64,000 nt of DNA, taken from assembly GCF_028473665.1 (NCBI RefSeq), contig NZ_CP098774.1, positions 2,604,001 through 2,668,000 on the forward strand, read 5' to 3'. The notes beneath the pieces are model-generated. The model did not search any database. It had not been told where the DNA came from and saw only the letters and a program-made list of their open reading frames with translations. The position numbers and the translations under genes were made by a program. How positions within the stretch are numbered: position 1 is the stretch's first letter; every line of letters begins with the position of its first letter. The DNA is from Sphingomonas sp. QA11. Lineage in GTDB: Bacteria; Pseudomonadota; Alphaproteobacteria; Sphingomonadales; Sphingomonadaceae. Shown here piece after piece: positions 51,793 through 60,108 of this stretch.

Positions 51793-53979
51793 ATGTCAGT
51801 TGCCACCGCTCCTTCGCCAGCCGGCCCTGTCCTCTCCCGCCGTACCCTGCTCCAGGTCGGCGCGGCGGTCGGCGGCGGGTTGATCGTCGGCTTCATTGCT
51901 CCCGGGGGCATGGCAGCGGAACCGGCCGCGACAGGATCCGCGCCCGCCGGCTTCGCCCCCAACGCCTTCATCCGCGTCGACCGCGCCGGCAAGGTCACTT
52001 TGGTGATGCCACAGGTAGAGATGGGCCAGGGAGTCTATACCTCGATCTCCATGATCCTCGCCGAGGAACTCGATGCCGACTGGCGGCAGGTGAGCTACGC
52101 GCATGCCCCGCCGAGCGACGCGCTCTACGGCAACCCGGTGTTCGGCCTTCAGGCGACGGGCAACTCCAATTCGATCCGCGCCTTCTGGCTACCGCTGCGC
52201 AAGGCCGGCGCGGGCACGCGCGCGATCCTGGTCCAGGCGGCCGCCGCCGGCTGGAAGGTCGACCCGGCAAGTTGCCGGACCGAGGCGGGCGAGGTGATCC
52301 ACGACTCGTCCGGCCGCCGAATCGGCTATGGCGCGCTGACCGGCCACGCCGCCGGGTTGAAGCCGCCCGCCGATCCGGTGCTGAAGGACCCCAAGGCGTT
52401 CCGGCTGATCGGCAAGCCGCTCCGCCGGCTCGACACGCCGGAAAAGGTCAACGGCCAGGCCAGATACGGCATCGACGCAATGCCGCCGGGGGTGAAGTTC
52501 GCCACCTTCGCCCATTCGCCGGTGTTCGGCGGCAAGGTCGGCCATGTCGACGACAGCGCCGCGAAGCTGGTGCCCGGCTTCCGCAAGGTGGTGGTGCTCG
52601 ACGATCTGGTCGCGGTCGTCGGCGATCATATGTGGGCGGCGATTCAGGGTCTCGCCGCGCTGAACATCACCTGGAGCGAGGGGAGCAACGCCGGCGTCGA
52701 CACCGCCCAGGTTCGCGCCAACCTGATCAGGGCCAGCCAGCGTCCCGGCGTCAACGCCAAGAAGGTCGGCGACGTCGCCAAGGCGCTCGGCAACGGCCCG
52801 GTCGAGGTCACCTACGACGTGCCGTTCCTCGCCCATGCGCCGATGGAACCGATGAACTGCACCGTCCATGTCACCCCCGCCGGCTGCGAGATCTGGACCG
52901 GCATCCAGGTGATGAGCCGCGCCCAGGCCGCCGCCGCCAGGATCACCGGCCTGCCGCTCGACAAGGTCGTCGTGCACAATCACCTGCTTGGCGGCGGCTT
53001 CGGTCGTCGGCTTGAGGTCGACCAGGTCGAGAAGGCGGTGCGCATCGCGCAGCAGGTCGACTCACCGGTAAAGGTGGTGTGGAGCCGCGAGGAGGACATT
53101 CAGCACGACGTCTATCGCCCCGCCTGGCACGACCGGCTGAGCGCGAGGCTGGAGGGCGGCAGGATCACCGCCTGGCACCACATCATCACCGGTTCCTCGG
53201 TGCTGGCGCGCTGGCTGCCGCCTGCCTTCGTCAACGGGCAGGATTTCGACGCGGTCGATTGCGCGGCCGACATGCCGTACGACATTCCCAATTTCCAGGT
53301 CGATTTCGTCCGTGAGGAACCGCCCGCCGTGCCGACCGGCTTCTGGCGCGGCGTCGGCCCGGCGCACAATGTCTTCGTCATCGAAAGCTTCATCGACGAA
53401 CTGGCGCACAAGGCCGGTATCGATCCGATCCGGTTCCGCATGAACATGCTCGGCAAGGCGCCCCGGCTCCAGGCAGCGCTTCGCGTCGTCGCTCAGAAAT
53501 CCGGCTGGGGCACGCCCCTGCCCCCGCGCGTCGGACGGGGCGTCGCGGTCCAGCCTGCCTTTGCGAGCTGGATCGCCACCGTCGCCGAGGCCGGCGTATC
53601 GGAGGACGGCGAGGTCACCCTGCGCCGGATGGTCTGCGTGGTCGATACCGGCATCGTCGTGAATCCCGACACGATCATCGCCCAGCTCCAGGGCGGCCTG
53701 GTCTTCGGTCTCACCGCCGCGCTCTATGGCGAGATCACGATCGACAAGGGCCGGGTCCAGCAGAGCAATTTCCACGACTATCGCATGCTCCGCATGAACG
53801 AGACCCCGCCGATCGAGGTCCATATCATGCGCAGCGGCGAAGCGCCGGGCGGCATCGGCGAGGCCGGCACCGTCGCGGCGATGGCCCCGCTCGCCAACGC
53901 GATCTTCGCCGCCACCGGCAAGCGGCTGCGCCGCCTGCCGATCGATCGCGACGTGCTTGCCGGAAGGAAGGAGGCATGA
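51793..53979 (+). CDS. Molybdenum hydroxylase large subunit (IorB-type, Tat-exported)
   Basis: The 728-residue protein has a Tat leader (SRRTLLQVGAAVGGGLIVGF) and the molybdopterin-binding domains of isoquinoline-1-oxidoreductase beta-type enzymes: MPQVEMGQGVYTSISMILAEELD (in parts), a GGGFGRR turn (NHLLGGGFGRRLEVD), and EAPGGIGEAGTVA with the catalytic Glu (GEAG). It oxidises aldehydes or N-heterocycles with water as oxygen donor. The Tat leader places it in the periplasm, with the 2Fe-2S subunit co-exported. The start at 51793 gives an intact leader; the upstream frame runs into iorA. It overlaps the cytochrome gene by 4 bp. The substrate is unknown. Confidence 0.9.
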   Translation: MSVATAPSPAGPVLSRRTLLQVGAAVGGGLIVGFIAPGGMAAEPAATGSAPAGFAPNAFIRVDRAGKVTLVMPQVEMGQGVYTSISMILAEELDADWRQVSYAHAPPSDALYGNPVFGLQATGNSNSIRAFWLPLRKAGAGTRAILVQAAAAGWKVDPASCRTEAGEVIHDSSGRRIGYGALTGHAAGLKPPADPVLKDPKAFRLIGKPLRRLDTPEKVNGQARYGIDAMPPGVKFATFAHSPVFGGKVGHVDDSAAKLVPGFRKVVVLDDLVAVVGDHMWAAIQGLAALNITWSEGSNAGVDTAQVRANLIRASQRPGVNAKKVGDVAKALGNGPVEVTYDVPFLAHAPMEPMNCTVHVTPAGCEIWTGIQVMSRAQAAAARITGLPLDKVVVHNHLLGGGFGRRLEVDQVEKAVRIAQQVDSPVKVVWSREEDIQHDVYRPAWHDRLSARLEGGRITAWHHIITGSSVLARWLPPAFVNGQDFDAVDCAADMPYDIPNFQVDFVREEPPAVPTGFWRGVGPAHNVFVIESFIDELAHKAGIDPIRFRMNMLGKAPRLQAALRVVAQKSGWGTPLPPRVGRGVAVQPAFASWIATVAEAGVSEDGEVTLRRMVCVVDTGIVVNPDTIIAQLQGGLVFGLTAALYGEITIDKGRVQQSNFHDYRMLRMNETPPIEVHIMRSGEAPGGIGEAGTVAAMAPLANAIFAATGKRLRRLPIDRDVLAGRKEA

Positions 53980-55316
53980 GCCGCCGCCGCATCGTGCTGA
54001 TTGTCATCGCCGCCATCGTCGTGGTCGGCGGCGGCATATTCGGCTGGATCGCATTCGGCCCGGGCGCGATGGATTTCGCCGGCGGGCACCGGGTAGCACT
54101 CGCCGACTATAAGGGCCCGGCGCCGACCGGCGTACCGGCCGACTTCGCCTCGACCGATCCGGTCGCGCGCGGCAGGTATCTGACGCTCGCCGCCGATTGC
54201 CAGGCCTGCCACACCGCCAGGGGCGGCGTACCCTTCGCGGGCGGCCTCGCCTTCAAGCTGCCCTTCGGCACCATCTGGTCGCCCAACATCACACCCGACA
54301 AGGCAACCGGAATCGGCGGCTGGAGCAACGCGCAATTCCTCGCCGCATTGCGCGAGGGCAAGGGCCCGAGGGGGCGTCTCTACCCGGCAATGCCCTATGC
54401 ATCCTATAGCTGGATGACCGATGCCGACGCCCTGGCGATCCGCGCCTATCTCGCCACGCTCGCGCCGGTCGGCCGGCAGGCTCCGGCGACCGCCCTTTCC
54501 TTCCCCTTCAACCAGCGCTGGCTGATGTCGATCTGGGGGGCGCTCTTCAACCCGAACCGCCGGTTCGAGCCCAACACCGATCGCAGCCCGGCGTGGAACC
54601 GCGGCGCCTATCTGTCCGAGGCGATGGCGCATTGCGGCGAATGCCACACGCCGCGCAACCTGATGCAGGCGGTCGACAATCGCCGCAAATATGCCGGCGC
54701 GGTCGCCGCCGGCTGGCGCGCGTTCAACATCACCGCCGACAAGGCGACCGGCATTGGCGACTGGGGCGACGCGGAGCTGGTCCAATATCTCTCCCAGGGC
54801 CACGCGCCCGGGCGCGGCACCGCCACCGGGCCGATGGGGGAGGCTGTCGATCTCAGCCTGCGTCACCTGACCCCGTCGGACATCGCCGCGATGGTCACTT
54901 ATCTCCGCAGCATCCCGGCTGTCTCGACGCCCGGCCAGCCCCGCCCCGCTCCGGGCCCGGCACCGGCCGGCCATCGCCTGGCCGCCGCCGACCAGGCCGC
55001 GCCGCTCGGCAAGAAGATCTTCGAGGGCGCCTGTATCGGCTGCCATGCCTGGAACGGGAACGGCGCGCTGACCGGCCTCGCGACCCTAAACGGATCGAGC
55101 GCGGTCAACGATCCGGCCGCGATCAACGTGGCGCAGGTCGTCATCCTCGGTGCCCGGCGCATAACGGCCCGGGGCGAAGCGGTCATGCCCGCGTTCGGCC
55201 ACGCCTACACTGACGCGGAGATCGCCGCGGTCGCCAACTATGTCACCGCCCGCTTCGGGGCCAGGCCGTCGAGCCTGACCCCGAAGCAGGTCGCGGCGCT
55301 ACGCAAGGCAAGCTGA
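53976..55316 (+). CDS. Membrane-anchored triheme cytochrome c
   Basis: The 446-residue protein has an N-terminal membrane anchor (IVLIVIAAIVVVGGGIFGWIA) and three CxxCH heme sites: CQACH (75-79), CGECH (~220) and CIGCH (~353). This matches the triheme subunit of alcohol/aldehyde dehydrogenases that couples periplasmic oxidation to the respiratory chain. The ATG overlaps the stop of the Mo subunit gene (ATGA). It is the likely electron acceptor of this Mo hydroxylase. A Pro-rich linker (about 320-345) precedes the last heme domain. Confidence 0.93.
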   Translation: MSRRRIVLIVIAAIVVVGGGIFGWIAFGPGAMDFAGGHRVALADYKGPAPTGVPADFASTDPVARGRYLTLAADCQACHTARGGVPFAGGLAFKLPFGTIWSPNITPDKATGIGGWSNAQFLAALREGKGPRGRLYPAMPYASYSWMTDADALAIRAYLATLAPVGRQAPATALSFPFNQRWLMSIWGALFNPNRRFEPNTDRSPAWNRGAYLSEAMAHCGECHTPRNLMQAVDNRRKYAGAVAAGWRAFNITADKATGIGDWGDAELVQYLSQGHAPGRGTATGPMGEAVDLSLRHLTPSDIAAMVTYLRSIPAVSTPGQPRPAPGPAPAGHRLAAADQAAPLGKKIFEGACIGCHAWNGNGALTGLATLNGSSAVNDPAAINVAQVVILGARRITARGEAVMPAFGHAYTDAEIAAVANYVTARFGARPSSLTPKQVAALRKAS

Positions 55317-55580
55317 GATGCCCTTGCCGCACGCCATCCCCTGCTCCGCAGGCCGACAGATTCGAGATGGCGCGACATATTATTACGTACGCACTTTCAC
55401 CACTGCCCCAGAACGGGGCATCCGTTTCGGGGGAACGGCAGATAACTGCCGTCTTGTAAGGTTCGAGTAAGTGAAGGGTCGCAGGAAGATACATCCAAAG
55501 CTGTGATACTTTCTGCCTTGATCGTGTCGATGTGAAGCAATTCGCATCGGTTGCAAGCAACCGCCCGGAAGGAACCAACG

Positions 55581-55886
55581 ATGTCACGCCAACCTTGTCC
55601 GTTCGATCACCTCACTCCACGGGAACTGGATGCGCTTCGACTTGTGATCCTGGGGCTCTCGGCGAAAGAAATCGCCGGCCGTCTGGGCATCGGGTGGCGC
55701 ACCGTCGACAAACATATCGAAAGCATCAAGCTCAAGCTCCGCGCGAGGAACCGCAGCCACATGGTCGGTCTGGCCCTTGCCGCGGGACTGGTGGAACCCG
55801 GCTCGTTCGCAACCATGACCTTCGAAGCCACCGCCGCTGCGACCATGAAGCAGCATCCTTCATCGCAGCCATTGCGGGTGGCGTAG
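55581..55886 (+). CDS. Small LuxR-type DNA-binding protein
   Basis: The 101-residue protein is essentially one LuxR/NarL helix-turn-helix: LTPRELDALRLVILGLSAKEIAGRLGIGWRTVDKHIESIKLKLRARNRSHMVGLALAAG (as several consecutive elements). There is no receiver or autoinducer domain. The ATG at 55581 is preceded by GGAAGGAA. A HisKA_2-type membrane kinase gene starts 25 bp downstream, so they form an operon, but without a receiver on this protein the phosphorelay between them is not obvious. It may control the secreted proteins encoded 1.5 kb downstream. Confidence 0.85.
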   Translation: MSRQPCPFDHLTPRELDALRLVILGLSAKEIAGRLGIGWRTVDKHIESIKLKLRARNRSHMVGLALAAGLVEPGSFATMTFEATAAATMKQHPSSQPLRVA

Positions 55887-55911
55887 CAATTCGCAAACGG
55901 AAAGCCATGCC

Positions 55912-57009
55912 ATGAAGCAGGTCATCAGATGGGGCGCGCGCGCTGGCTTTGCGGCATTGATTGTCTCGCTGGTATGCCTCGGCAGCGCGCTGGCCGCACC
56001 GACGAGCCCGGCACCTGCCCTTGCGTTCCTGTGCTTCGCGTTCGCCGTGCTGGCGGTCGCTGGCGGGCGCGGCGCGGTGCTGGTCGGGGTGGCGGTCGGC
56101 GCACTCGAGCTCGCCTTGCTCCTGCCCGGTGAAGGCTTTGCCATCGCCCGCCCGGAAGACGCGCTTGGCGTCATCGGGACGATAGCCGCCGGCCTGACCA
56201 TTGCCTGGCAGACGGGCCGGGCCGACAGCTGGATCGCCGAGCTTGACCGGGAATCCAGGCAGGCGAGGGCTGACCGCGACAGGATCTCCGCCTTCTTCGA
56301 CGAGATTTCGCACCGGGTGGCGAACGACCTGGCAATGCTGGTTTCATTGGCCTCGATACGGTCGCGCGAGGCGATCGAACCTGAAACGCGCGCTGCCCTT
56401 GGCGACCTGTCGAGCCGGATGATCGTGCTCGGGCGGGTGTATCGCCGCCTGCGCGTGCGCGCCGTGGACAGGCAGGAAATGAATGCGCGGGGGTTTCTTG
56501 AGGAACTTTGCGCTGAATTGCAGCAAGCCACTCTCGGCCTGAGACCAATAGCGCTTCGACTCGAAATCGATCCGATCACGTTGCCGCTCGGCCAGATGGT
56601 CATCATCGGGCTGATCGTGAACGAATTGATGACGAACGTGTACAAACACGCCTTTCCCGATGATCGGCATGGCGAGATATGCGTCGCGCTGCGACGGCAC
56701 AAGTTCAGGCTCGGCATGCTCGAACTGCTCGTGACGGACAATGGTGTGGGCTTTGTCCAGCATAGCCGCGATCAGGCCCAATTGGGCAAGCGGTTGCTCG
56801 CGTCCCTCGCAGCCCAGATCCGGGGCGACCTGTCCTATGCCCGGATGAACGGCCTGACGATGGCCCGACTCGATTTCCCGATGTCCGGCGCGCCGCCCGG
56901 TCCCGATGACAAGGCTACCGATGATCCGATCCATGCCGATCATCCGGTGCATGGCGGGGAAGTCGGCGCCCCACCCAGCCTCCATAGGATCCAGGCTTCT
57001 ACCACCTGA
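55912..57009 (+). CDS. Membrane HisKA_2/HWE-type histidine kinase
   Basis: The 365-residue protein has about three membrane helices (about 10-30, 35-70, 80-100), a short linker and a HisKA_2-type dimerisation region EISHRVANDLAML with the phosphoacceptor His (~135). An ATPase domain follows, with GLIVNELMTNVYKHAF (N box), VTDNGVGF and GKRLLASLAAQIRGDL. This kinase family often pairs with general stress response or LuxR regulators in alphaproteobacteria. The partner receiver is not encoded next to it. The C-terminal 30 residues are low-complexity (PGPDDKATDDPIHADHPVH). Confidence 0.85.
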   Translation: MKQVIRWGARAGFAALIVSLVCLGSALAAPTSPAPALAFLCFAFAVLAVAGGRGAVLVGVAVGALELALLLPGEGFAIARPEDALGVIGTIAAGLTIAWQTGRADSWIAELDRESRQARADRDRISAFFDEISHRVANDLAMLVSLASIRSREAIEPETRAALGDLSSRMIVLGRVYRRLRVRAVDRQEMNARGFLEELCAELQQATLGLRPIALRLEIDPITLPLGQMVIIGLIVNELMTNVYKHAFPDDRHGEICVALRRHKFRLGMLELLVTDNGVGFVQHSRDQAQLGKRLLASLAAQIRGDLSYARMNGLTMARLDFPMSGAPPGPDDKATDDPIHADHPVHGGEVGAPPSLHRIQASTT

Positions 57010-57242
57010 GGGCCGATAGCGCGGCATTGCCTCTCCCGCCGACTCACTCGACGCCCGGCCCTGTGCGCGATGCCGCATGTCGCCCTGATCGAACGCTCCT
57101 TCGCACACGCGATCTGCGACGTTCGCGTTCGAAAAAACGGGCGTCGACAAACTCAGCATCGAGAAAAGCAGAATCATTTCACCATTAAGACAAAACCAGT
57201 CTTCACCCGCCGAATTTTACGGGGGCAATTACACGATCGATG

Positions 57243-57273
57243 AAATGTCACCATGTTATCATCAGTGACATTT
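57243..57273. promoter_or_regulatory. Perfect inverted repeat AAATGTCAC-N13-GTGACATTT
   Basis: AAATGTCAC at 57243-57251 and GTGACATTT at 57265-57273 are exact inverted copies with centres 22 bp apart, two helical turns. That suits a dimeric regulator. It is about 75 bp upstream of the secreted protein gene at 57348. The nearby LuxR-type protein is one candidate binder. Confidence 0.55.
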
Positions 57274-57310
57274 GGCAAATTTACTTGAAAAGGAATCGAG
57301 GTCTTTCTTG

Positions 57311-57336
57311 TCGTCCCGGGAATCATACCGGGACGA
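57311..57336 (+). promoter_or_regulatory. Hairpin abutting the ribosome site of the next gene
   Basis: TCGTCCCGG (57311-57319) and CCGGGACGA (57328-57336) form a 9-bp stem with an 8-nt loop. The stem ends inside the GAGGAG ribosome site (57335-57340) of the gene at 57348, so folding could hide it or protect the 5' end. Confidence 0.45.
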
Positions 57337-57347
57337 GGAGATTGATC

Positions 57348-57926
57348 ATGAGGAATACCACTGCAACCGCACTGGCGCTGCTCTCCGCGCTCGTGACGGC
57401 ATCCCCGGCGCTCGCCCAATCATCGGGCTCGGCCAATATCGGTGGAGCGATCGGTATAGGCCTTGGCGGCTTTTCGGACGGCTCCGTCAACACGGCATCC
57501 GTCAGCGGCACGTCGGCGAATTCTCTCAACGGCTCGATAAACAACGAGCTGTCGGGATCCTCCGGTAGCGGCTTCGCCGGGACGATGGACATCAGCAGCC
57601 TTCCCGGCGGCACCAGCTATGCCGTCGTCGGCGGCCTTGGCCAGGCCGGCACCGTGATCAACACCTCGGTCGGCCCGAACGCCGTCGGCGACATCAGCAG
57701 CTACAGCTTCAATTCGGGAATCTATGGCGGACTGACCGGCGGCAACGCCGCCCTCAACTTCCAGGTCCTGAATTTCGGGCAGAGCTCAGCCGACTACAAG
57801 TTCAACGTGAACTTCGCCCAGAACAACACGCTGAACTTCGATGCCAATTCCGCTGACTGGAATGTCGCGGGAGCAGCCGGAGAGGCGCTGTTCGGCTTCG
57901 GCACGCTTGGCTGGAGTGCCCAGTGA
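57348..57926 (+). CDS. Secreted Gly/Ser/Asn-rich protein
   Basis: The 192-residue protein has a signal peptide (TATALALLSALVTASPALAQ) and a mature part rich in Gly, Ser and Asn: GGAIGIGLGGFSDGSVN, SLNGSINNELSGSS, VVGGLGQAGTVINTSVGPN, NFGQSSADYKFNVNFAQNN. There are no Cys. It looks like an extended beta-rich surface or matrix protein. The ATG at 57348 has a GAGGAG ribosome site. It ends before a terminator, and the second secreted protein gene starts 57 bp later. Function is unknown; amyloid-like or adhesin roles are guesses. Confidence 0.7.
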   Translation: MRNTTATALALLSALVTASPALAQSSGSANIGGAIGIGLGGFSDGSVNTASVSGTSANSLNGSINNELSGSSGSGFAGTMDISSLPGGTSYAVVGGLGQAGTVINTSVGPNAVGDISSYSFNSGIYGGLTGGNAALNFQVLNFGQSSADYKFNVNFAQNNTLNFDANSADWNVAGAAGEALFGFGTLGWSAQ

Positions 57927-57934
57927 CGTTGACT

Positions 57935-57963
57935 GCGGGGTGGCTTGTCCACCCCGCTTTTTT
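57935..57963 (+). terminator. Terminator between the two secreted protein genes
   Basis: GCGGGGTGG (57935-57943) pairs with CCACCCCGC (57949-57957) around CTTGT and is followed by TTTTTT. It lies 21 bp before the next ATG, so the second gene either depends on read-through or is expressed at a lower level. Confidence 0.85.
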
Positions 57964-57983
57964 GTGGACCCAGGAGAACTCCG

Positions 57984-58655
57984 ATGAAAGCAGTATTGAT
58001 TGCCTCCGCCGTGTGCGCCGCCTGGTGCGCCGCGCCCGTCGCCGCACAACAGGCCCTGACCGATGCGGCCCAGTCCAATAGTGCCGTCACGGTCGAAGCG
58101 ATCACCGGCCCTGTGTCCGAAGCCCCCGCCAGCGAACATGTTACCTATAGCGGCCACGAATGGACCACTCCCAGCGCTCAGGGGAGCTATTTCGGGGGCG
58201 CCAATCCCTGCCTGATCGGCACGGGTGGCGGTGCCGCCGGCGGCCCCGTCGCCTTCAGCCTCAATCTCGGCAGGAACGACGAAGGCTGCAATCGCCGCTC
58301 TGACGCCGCCGCATGGCATGCGATGGGATTCGACAATGTCGCGGTCTCCCGGATGTGCCAGGACATCAAGAGCGCCGACGCCTTCTTCGCGGCGACGGGA
58401 AGCATCTGCCCCGGCGCTGATCGCAGCCGCTACCACATGGCGGATGGCAGCACCGCTCCCGTGGCCAGCCTGGTGTCCAACAGCAGGGCCATCGCCGCCA
58501 ATCCCTATTCGGGTCCGGTCGATTTCTCCAATCCCGCCGTTCAGGCAGCCATCCACCAGGAGGCGATGCGCATGCTGGCAGCGGGAGCCGTGCCCGGATA
58601 CCCCGCCACCACCGTACCGACAGACCCGCGCTCGGGAACCCCTCTCCGGCGCTGA
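57984..58655 (+). CDS. Secreted protein with four conserved-looking Cys
   Basis: The 223-residue protein has a signal peptide (VLIASAVCAAWCAAPVAAQQ) and a mature region with GGANPCLIGTGGGAAGG, DEGCNRRSDAAAWHAMGF, VSRMCQD and GSICPGADRSRY, likely forming disulfides in the periplasm or outside. The CNRR.DA..WHAMG segment recalls small exported proteins of unknown function in alphaproteobacteria. The ATG at 57984 has a CAGGAG ribosome site. It follows the Gly/Ser-rich protein gene behind a terminator. No enzyme motif is recognised. Confidence 0.68.
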   Translation: MKAVLIASAVCAAWCAAPVAAQQALTDAAQSNSAVTVEAITGPVSEAPASEHVTYSGHEWTTPSAQGSYFGGANPCLIGTGGGAAGGPVAFSLNLGRNDEGCNRRSDAAAWHAMGFDNVAVSRMCQDIKSADAFFAATGSICPGADRSRYHMADGSTAPVASLVSNSRAIAANPYSGPVDFSNPAVQAAIHQEAMRMLAAGAVPGYPATTVPTDPRSGTPLRR

Positions 58656-58738
58656 AATGCCAGGCAATGACGAGGACCGGAATCGCAGGCCGGGATTCCG
58701 GGCTCCTCCACCCCGAACTGCCGGGCCATCGACCTTCC

Positions 58739-60100
58739 TCAGTTTTTCGCTTCAGTTGCCACCAGCAGACGGATCGCGAACCTTGCGCCGCCCGATGGGC
58801 GATTGCCGATCTCGATAAGACCGCCACACACCGTCACGATGCGTTCGACGATCGAGAGGCCAAGTCCGGCACTGTCGCTGCGATTGGTGCCTTCCCGTCG
58901 ATAGCGCCGGCTGTCACCCTGGTCCGTATCCACTGCCAGTCCCGGCCCATCATCCTCCACCACGATGCCGCCATCCGGTTCCACCCTCACGATGATCGCG
59001 CAGCCGGCCGGCGTATGCCGCACGGCGTTGTCGATCAGGTTGGTGAGCGCGATTTGAAGGAGGCCCGGAACGCCCTGCACGAAAGGCGCGCCCGACGCAG
59101 GCTCGACAAAGGCAATGACATGGTCGGCCCGGAATACCAGCGGCGCCATCAGGCCGACGATATCGCGCACCAGGACGCAGGCATCGATCGACTCGATTTC
59201 GGGATAATGCCGGTCGATCGCCGCCAGTTCCATCAATTGCCGGACCACATGGTTGGCACGCTCCACCGCGCGCAGGATCAGGTCGCGCTCGGGTGACGGA
59301 TCGAGCGCTTCCGTCCGCAACGAGATCAGCGCCAGCGGCGTTCGCAACTCATGGGCGACATTGCCCACGAACTCGCCCTGATATCGATAGCCGGCTTCCA
59401 GCCGGTCGAGCACCCGGTTGATCGCGCTGGCAAGCGGGGCAGCTTCGGTCGGAAGATCGTCGGGCGGAAGACGAACGTCGATGCGGTGCGTGCTGATCGC
59501 ATCCACCTGCGCCGCGGTTCGGCGAAACTTGCCGGTGACCTGGCGCACGACCAACAACCCGACGAGCAGCGACGCGAGCAGCGATGCGGGAACGATCCAG
59601 ACGAAGCGCGAGAGAAAAGAGGTCACGACATCGTCGACGATTTCCTCGGGGACGGTCCTGTCCTGAACCATCACGATCCACTGCGGCGCCGTCCCGGCGC
59701 GCATAAGCGGCAGGCTGAGCACATCGTATCGACCATGCCGCAGGAAGACCGGGGCCGGGCCGCGCGGCACGCCTGAAAGCGGGATCGGCATTGCATCACC
59801 CCCCTGCCGGACGATGGTGCCACTGGCATCATAGACCACGAAACGCCGGCCCGACCGCCCGGTGTCGCGGAGAGCGTTGCCCTGGAGAAAAGTCGCCTCG
59901 TCGGAGGAACTGCCAAGTTCTTCCGGCCCAGGCGGCGTGCCGGCGGCAATCGCGCGCGCATCGCGGGCAAGCTCTGCGGAGATCAGCCCGTCAGCGGTCG
60001 AGCTGAGGAAATAAATCAGCAGGATCGGCAATATCGTGGCTGTCGCGACCATCAGGATGACCTGTGACAGCATCAATTGCCCGAACAGGGATCGAGGCAC
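58739..60100 (-). CDS. Two-component sensor histidine kinase
   Basis: The 453-residue protein has two membrane helices (LMLSQVILMVATATILPILLIYFL and FVWIVPASLLASLLVGLLVV), a periplasmic domain between them (about 30-165), a HAMP linker, a HisKA domain with VAHELRTPLALIS (phosphoacceptor His), and an ATPase domain with NLIDNAVRHTPAG, VVEDDGPGLAV and SAGLGLSIVERI. It is of the QseC/TctE type. The GTG at 60100 is chosen (VPRSLFGQL..., 8 bp after the regulator stop); the frame continues upstream inside the regulator gene and is not real there. An ATG at 60073 is an alternative start. Confidence 0.9.
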   Translation of the reverse strand: MPRSLFGQLMLSQVILMVATATILPILLIYFLSSTADGLISAELARDARAIAAGTPPGPEELGSSSDEATFLQGNALRDTGRSGRRFVVYDASGTIVRQGGDAMPIPLSGVPRGPAPVFLRHGRYDVLSLPLMRAGTAPQWIVMVQDRTVPEEIVDDVVTSFLSRFVWIVPASLLASLLVGLLVVRQVTGKFRRTAAQVDAISTHRIDVRLPPDDLPTEAAPLASAINRVLDRLEAGYRYQGEFVGNVAHELRTPLALISLRTEALDPSPERDLILRAVERANHVVRQLMELAAIDRHYPEIESIDACVLVRDIVGLMAPLVFRADHVIAFVEPASGAPFVQGVPGLLQIALTNLIDNAVRHTPAGCAIIVRVEPDGGIVVEDDGPGLAVDTDQGDSRRYRREGTNRSDSAGLGLSIVERIVTVCGGLIEIGNRPSGGARFAIRLLVATEAKN

Positions 60101-60108
60101 CCCGGGCT

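Larger units (their letters stand above)
57010..57347. other. Control region upstream of the secreted protein pair
   Basis: This 338-bp stretch holds no convincing gene. It is AT-richer near 57170-57300 and contains a 9-bp perfect inverted repeat (57243-57273) and a hairpin close to the start of the next gene (57311-57336), listed separately. Confidence 0.6.

Noticed and set aside
57271..57290. A sigma-54-type promoter (TGGCA...TTG)
   Set aside because: The -24 and -12 elements are one base too far apart and the -12 GC is missing; spacing is strict for this class.
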